Part shown: one piece after another, positions 23,774 through 26,847 of the stretch | Layout: each line of letters opens with the position of its first letter | Numbering within the stretch: position 1 is the first letter of the stretch | NCBI GenBank assembly: GCA_900765525.1 | Contig: CAAFRY010000288.1 | Coordinates: 1-26,847, forward strand | Source of the DNA: an uncultured Blautia sp. | GTDB taxonomy: Bacteria > Bacillota > Clostridia > Lachnospirales > Lachnospiraceae | DNA: 26,847 nt | Reading direction: 5' to 3' | Notes under the pieces: generated by a model | What the model saw: the letters and a program-made list of their open reading frames with translations, nothing else | Database searches by the model: none | What the model was told of the DNA's origin: nothing | Program-made: the position numbers and the translations under genes

Positions 23774-25021
23774 TTATCTTCGCCCCATCACAGCTTCAAT
23801 ATCTTCTACAGTTCTTGGAATATGCCTGGAAAGATTTTCGCATCCTGTCTCTGTCACCAGACAGTTATCCTCCAGTCTGAAGCCTATACCCCACTCCTCA
23901 TGATAAATTCCTACATCAACACAGAAAACCATATTGGGGCCTATGATTTCAGGAGTCAATATTGCGTCATGGACATCAAAGCCAATGTGGTGAGCCCCGC
24001 CGTGCCACATATAGGTACCAATGTCTTGGAAAGAATGTACCACACCTGCATCTTTCAGACGCTCATAATTATATCTGCGGATGGTTGCGTCCACATCTTT
24101 CATTTTCATTCCCGGTTTGATGATGGAAAACATATAGTTTGAAGTAGCCAGGGCACATTCATACAGCAGCCTCTGTTTCTCTGTGAATTTGCCGTTGCAG
24201 GGAAAGCCTCTGGACACATCTGTAATCAGATTGTCATACTGGGCCCCCACGTCGTTCAGCACCATATCCCCGTCAAGGGCCTGGCCCTGATAGCTGTAGT
24301 AATGGATACAGAAATTATTCCTGCCTGCGGAAATAATGGAAGGAAATCCCGGGCCCTCCGGTCCGTGCTGAGTCAGGGCATAATCAAACTCTGCTTTGTA
24401 CTGATACTCATACATTCCAGGCTTTGAACTTTTCATCATAGCCAGAATTCCTTCTTCTGTGATTTTCTCTGCCTTACGCAAAGCCTCTATCTCACAGGGC
24501 TGCTTGATAGTCCGCTGTCTGCGGATTTGAATATTTCCGTTTCCGATTTCCAGATAAGGAAACTGTTCTCTTATGTGTTTAGACAGACTGTGTCCGGGTC
24601 TGTCCCTGTCAGATACCTCTTCTTTATATAAATCCAAATATACCTTCCCGTAATTCCCTGCAGATGCAAAGCCTGCAAAATCCTGGTAAAAGGTATCTAT
24701 GTACCGGATTTCCTCTATTCCGGAAATCTCCTGAGCCTGGTCCGGCTTAATCCTGGTTCCGGTCCAGCGCTCTGTCATAGGGTCCGGAGGCAGAAGATAT
24801 AAAATCTCTCTTGCCCCTCCGTCTTGGTCCTTCAGGGCCAGCAAAGCCGCTTCCTTGCAGGAAATTCCCGTAAGATAAACGAAATTCCGGTCGCTGAAAA
24901 AGGGATAGAATTCATCATTGGTCTTACGGACCTCCTCCCCGGAGAAAAAGACAGCCATGGAGCCAGGCTCCATGGACTGATAAAATCTGTTTCTGTTTCC
25001 TTGATAAAAATCTCTGTGCAT
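23774..25021 (-). CDS. pepP: Aminopeptidase P-like M24 metallopeptidase
   Basis: This 415-residue protein has an AMP_N-type N-terminal domain (about 1 to 170, FYPFFSDRNFVYLTGI near 38 to 53) and a C-terminal pita-bread catalytic domain. Metal ligands by family alignment are Asp257 (NDVGAQY), Asp268 (ITDVSRGF), His344 (AHHIGFDVHD), position 369 and Glu384 (RLEDNCLVT). Position 369 is Asp in VDVGIY where the family usually has Glu in VEPGIY. It should remove N-terminal residues preceding proline in the cytoplasm. AAGGAG lies 9 nt before the ATG. It is directly coupled to eutH. Confidence 0.88.
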   Translation of the reverse strand: MHRDFYQGNRNRFYQSMEPGSMAVFFSGEEVRKTNDEFYPFFSDRNFVYLTGISCKEAALLALKDQDGGAREILYLLPPDPMTERWTGTRIKPDQAQEISGIEEIRYIDTFYQDFAGFASAGNYGKVYLDLYKEEVSDRDRPGHSLSKHIREQFPYLEIGNGNIQIRRQRTIKQPCEIEALRKAEKITEEGILAMMKSSKPGMYEYQYKAEFDYALTQHGPEGPGFPSIISAGRNNFCIHYYSYQGQALDGDMVLNDVGAQYDNLITDVSRGFPCNGKFTEKQRLLYECALATSNYMFSIIKPGMKMKDVDATIRRYNYERLKDAGVVHSFQDIGTYMWHGGAHHIGFDVHDAILTPEIIGPNMVFCVDVGIYHEEWGIGFRLEDNCLVTETGCENLSRHIPRTVEDIEAVMGRR

Positions 25022-25042
25022 GGTAGTTCTCTCCTTCTCATG

Positions 25043-25079
25043 GTAATTTTATTGAGTAATTTTATTGAGTAATTTTATT
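25043..25079. repeat. 13-bp tandem repeat, about 2.8 copies
   Basis: The unit GTAATTTTATTGA occurs at 25043 to 25055 and 25056 to 25068, with a partial third copy at 25069 to 25079. It fills the short gap between the yolD stop and the pepP ribosome binding site. Being AT-rich it may affect pepP expression or simply be a slippage tract. Confidence 0.85.
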
Positions 25080-25080
25080 T

Positions 25081-25563
25081 TTAACCTTTCATCCCAGAAA
25101 CCTCTGCTTCCATTTTTCCAAACATGGGGCCCTTCAATTGCCTTATCTGTTCCATAGGAATGATGGTTTCATCCTTAAAAACAAGAGTATGTTCATAGGT
25201 ATCTATTTTCTTTACAATACCGGAATAGGTGACATAGGCACCTCCGGCTTTTCGGTCATCCGGCACAAAATAGGTAACCGTTATGGTTTGTTCCCCTCCT
25301 ATATTTGTTCCCATATTTTCTTTTATCCAGGTAAGCTGCTCATTGAGCAAAGCCTTTACATCCTCGCTAAGCTCCTGCTTCTCCTCCGTCAGGCGGGCCT
25401 TTTCCTTGATAGCCGCTTCATGTCCGGTAAGCGCCGCAAAAGGCGAAAACTGTGCGGCACGTTCATGCAGCGGCATAGGCGGATGGTTCCGTGAAGCAGG
25501 GCGGGACAGATTTATAATGTCATCATAGCAATGACTGTCTTTATAATCTTTATCGTCTTTCAT
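25081..25563 (-). CDS. YolD-like protein
   Basis: This 160-residue protein carries the YolD-type core HERAAQFSPFAALTGHEAAI (about 34 to 53), a helical stretch, and a C-terminal beta-rich part (TITVTYFVPDDRKAGG). YolD-like proteins are usually encoded directly downstream of UmuC/Y-family polymerase genes and are thought to assist them. That arrangement holds here, although the polymerase gene is broken. AAAGGGAG precedes the ATG, and the frame looks intact. Confidence 0.8.
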   Translation of the reverse strand: MKDDKDYKDSHCYDDIINLSRPASRNHPPMPLHERAAQFSPFAALTGHEAAIKEKARLTEEKQELSEDVKALLNEQLTWIKENMGTNIGGEQTITVTYFVPDDRKAGGAYVTYSGIVKKIDTYEHTLVFKDETIIPMEQIRQLKGPMFGKMEAEVSGMKG

Positions 25564-25589
25564 TCAGCTCCCTTTCCATTGCACAGGCT

Positions 25590-25769
25590 GTTACAGCAAA
25601 CCGGCTGGTGGAGGAAAGCCTGGCCAGGCATACAGAGGAATTTCAGCAGATGGATTTGTTTACGGATTATGAAGCCGTAAAGAAGGAAGAAGCACAGGAA
25701 GAAGCGGCTTTGGAGAGGGAGAAGCGTATGCAGAAGGCAGTGCTTGATATAAAAAAGAAGTTCGGCAAG
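25590..25769 (+). pseudogene. Inverted C-terminal fragment of the UmuC-family gene
   Basis: On the plus strand these 60 codons read VTANRLVEESL, then FQQMDLFTDYEAV and a charged helix ending DIKKKFGK. This is the C-terminal region typical of UmuC-like polymerases of Lachnospiraceae (family recognition, not a search). Its parent gene is on the minus strand immediately to the right. After FGK the plus-strand frame runs into antisense of the N-terminal fragment and stops at about 25796. A short plus-strand reading frame here (GTG at 25608) is therefore not a real gene. Confidence 0.75.
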
Positions 25770-26536
25770 CATCTGGCAATGTCACCCATTGTGTAAAGTC
25801 CATTTTCCTCCAGCTTCTTTACATAGCCCCTTCCCACTCTCCAAAAATCTGTGAGGGGCCTGTGGCTCCACAGCAGCCTGCGGTAAGACATTTCATCCAG
25901 CTCTGCAATCCTTACCCCGTCTTTATCCGGTTCAATATGTTTTGCCACTATGTCCATGGCAATTTTGCAGAGATACAGATTTGTTCCAATCCCTGCTGTG
26001 GCTGTTATTCCAATGGTCCTTAACACATCCCGGATTATGGTCATTGCCAGTTCCCGGGCCGTCATGCCATAGGTGGCCAGATAATCCGTCACATCCATAA
26101 ATACCTCGTCTATGGAATAAATATGCATATCCTCCGGGGCAATATATTTCAGATAGATGTTGTAAATCCTTGTGCTGTATTCCATATAGCAGGCCATACG
26201 GGGAGGCGCCACAATATAGTCAATGGCCAGGGCCGGATTGGCTTTTACTTCCTCATTGTCGTCGGAAGAGCCGGAGAACTCCCGGTCCGGTCCATTCTGC
26301 AGGCGTATGCGGTTAGCCTCCCTGATTTTTTCTACAACCTGAAAAAGCCGTGGCCTTCCTGAGATTCCATAGCTTTTTAAAGAAGGGGAAACGGCAAGAC
26401 AGATGGTTTTCTCTGTACGGCTCTTATCCGCCACCACCAGATTCGTGGTCAAAGGGTCCCTCTTCCGTTCTATACACTCCACAGAAGCATAAAAAGATTT
26501 CAAATCAATTGCAATGTAGGTTCTGCTCTTCTCCAT
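25770..26536 (-). pseudogene. UmuC/DinB-like Y-family DNA polymerase, N-terminal part
   Basis: The first 256 codons encode the palm and fingers of an error-prone Y-family polymerase. They include IDLKSFYASVE with Asp11, SIDEVF with Asp143 and Glu144, and the start of the helix-hairpin-helix region (LEENGLYTMGDIARC). After Cys256 homology ends and the frame enters the inverted segment, stopping at 25667. The rest of the thumb, the little finger and the normal C-terminus are missing, and a complete member would be well over 400 residues. GGGAGGTG precedes the ATG with a 6-nt spacer. The product is probably inactive. An assembly error remains an alternative explanation. Confidence 0.82.
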
Positions 26537-26630
26537 GAATCTGCACCTCCCTTGCCTGCGCCTGGCGCCCCATTCTGCAGTCTGCGTCCCTCTCCTGGCA
26601 GGCGGCTTCTATCCTGGCTCGCTAAGGCTC

Positions 26631-26659
26631 ATTATAGCTTGAAATCAGGAAAGTTTCAA
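26631..26659 (-). promoter_or_regulatory. Promoter of the umuC remnant and yolD
   Basis: On the minus strand TTGAAA (26654 to 26659) and a perfect TATAAT (26631 to 26636) are 17 nt apart, about 95 nt before the polymerase start. No clear Gram-positive LexA box (GAAC, four bases, GTTC) overlaps it. Confidence 0.6.
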
Positions 26660-26686
26660 GGCGGAAGAATGAGGCGTAGCGGCGGC
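26657..26686. repeat. 30-bp repeat, copy 1
   Basis: This copy matches 26818 to 26847 at 28 of 30 positions in the same orientation, 161 bp away. It overlaps the -35 of the predicted umuC promoter and contains a small GTAGC/GCTAC hairpin at its right end. The stretch from 26537 to 26847 holds no gene: only the promoter, these repeats and the 36-bp palindrome. Confidence 0.8.
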
Positions 26687-26744
26687 TACGTCGATTGACG
26701 ACAACGCAACAGATGGAAATTCAGGCAAGTCATTTGTTGAAATG

Positions 26745-26780
26745 TGAACGTGTCAGTACACTAGTGTACTGGCACGTTCA
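26745..26780. repeat. 36-bp near-perfect palindrome
   Basis: The two 18-nt halves are complementary at 17 of 18 positions (one T opposite G at 26753 and 26772), with no loop. The central 18 bp CAGTACACTAGTGTACTG (26754 to 26771) is perfect. No T-run follows on either side, so an operator or a hairpin repeat is more likely than a terminator. Confidence 0.8.
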
Positions 26781-26817
26781 TTTTCAGCATAATGACGTAG
26801 AATGAATTTTCATTCTG

Positions 26818-26847
26818 CAAGGCGGAGGAATGAGGCGTAGCGGTGGC
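26818..26847. repeat. 30-bp repeat, copy 2, running off the window
   Basis: This is the second copy of the repeat at 26657, with two differences. It ends exactly at the window edge, so the true repeat may be longer. It is preceded by a small hairpin (AGAATGA with TCATTCT, about 26799 to 26816). Confidence 0.75.

Noticed and set aside
25608..25796. Small plus-strand gene starting at GTG
   Set aside because: Its translation is the C-terminal region of a UmuC-like polymerase followed by antisense sequence; it is an inverted gene fragment.
26745..26780. SOS (LexA) box before the polymerase gene
   Set aside because: GAAC and GTTC occur at the two ends of the palindrome but are 26 bp apart instead of the 4 bp of a Gram-positive LexA site.
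1..26847. CRISPR array, tRNA/rRNA genes, transposase or integrase
   Set aside because: No regularly spaced repeats, no cloverleaf-like intergenic stretch and no transposase or integrase motifs were seen on either strand.

Overview
The window looks like a chromosomal segment of a gut-type Firmicute, most likely a Clostridia/Lachnospiraceae member. The grounds are moderate GC, strong AGGAGG-type ribosome binding sites, a YesM/YesN two-component system next to an LplABC-type sugar transporter, and a YolD/UmuC pair of the type common in that family. The genus cannot be fixed from the sequence alone. Every confident gene lies on the minus strand, so transcription runs from high to low coordinates.

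Region 1 to 5000 is a sucrose module. A LacI-type regulator (scrR) has its own promoter and a strong terminator. It is followed by a 590-bp intergenic region, then a PTS EIIBCA permease and a GH32 sucrose-6-phosphate hydrolase. The start codon of a further gene lies at the window edge. The intergenic region holds a good sigma-A promoter, two 16-bp operator-like sites 80 bp apart, and a palindromic element with 51-nt arms.

Region 5070 to 18608 is a mannoside (probably N-glycan) catabolic locus in two transcription units. The upstream unit is GH38 alpha-mannosidase, YesL, YesM sensor kinase and YesN response regulator. The downstream unit is two LplB/LplC-type permeases, a lipoprotein binding protein and a GH2 beta-mannosidase. 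Both promoters carry an identical 13-bp element (TAGAATTTGTACA on the coding strand) placed 44 nt upstream of the -10 hexamer. This is direct sequence evidence for co-regulation, probably by YesN. The likely scheme is: YesM senses an extracellular glycan, YesN activates both units, the ABC transporter imports mannose-bearing oligosaccharides, and the cytoplasmic mannosidases trim them.

Region 18641 to 22563 has an AarF/UbiB kinase-like protein, a phasin-like coiled-coil protein with an odd cysteine-rich acidic tail, and a DgkA-type kinase. Upstream of them is a GH125 exo-alpha-1,6-mannosidase, which fits the mannosidase theme but lacks the 13-bp element. Region 22705 to 25021 encodes an EutH-like membrane protein and an aminopeptidase P-like M24 enzyme, with coupled start and stop.

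Region 25043 to 26847 holds a tandem repeat, yolD, and a wrecked UmuC-family polymerase gene. The polymerase N-terminal two-thirds is on the minus strand, but about 60 codons of its C-terminal region sit inverted on the plus strand, with the rest missing. Upstream lie a promoter, a 36-bp near-perfect palindrome and two copies of a 30-bp dispersed-type repeat. No rRNA, tRNA, CRISPR array, transposase or integrase was seen.
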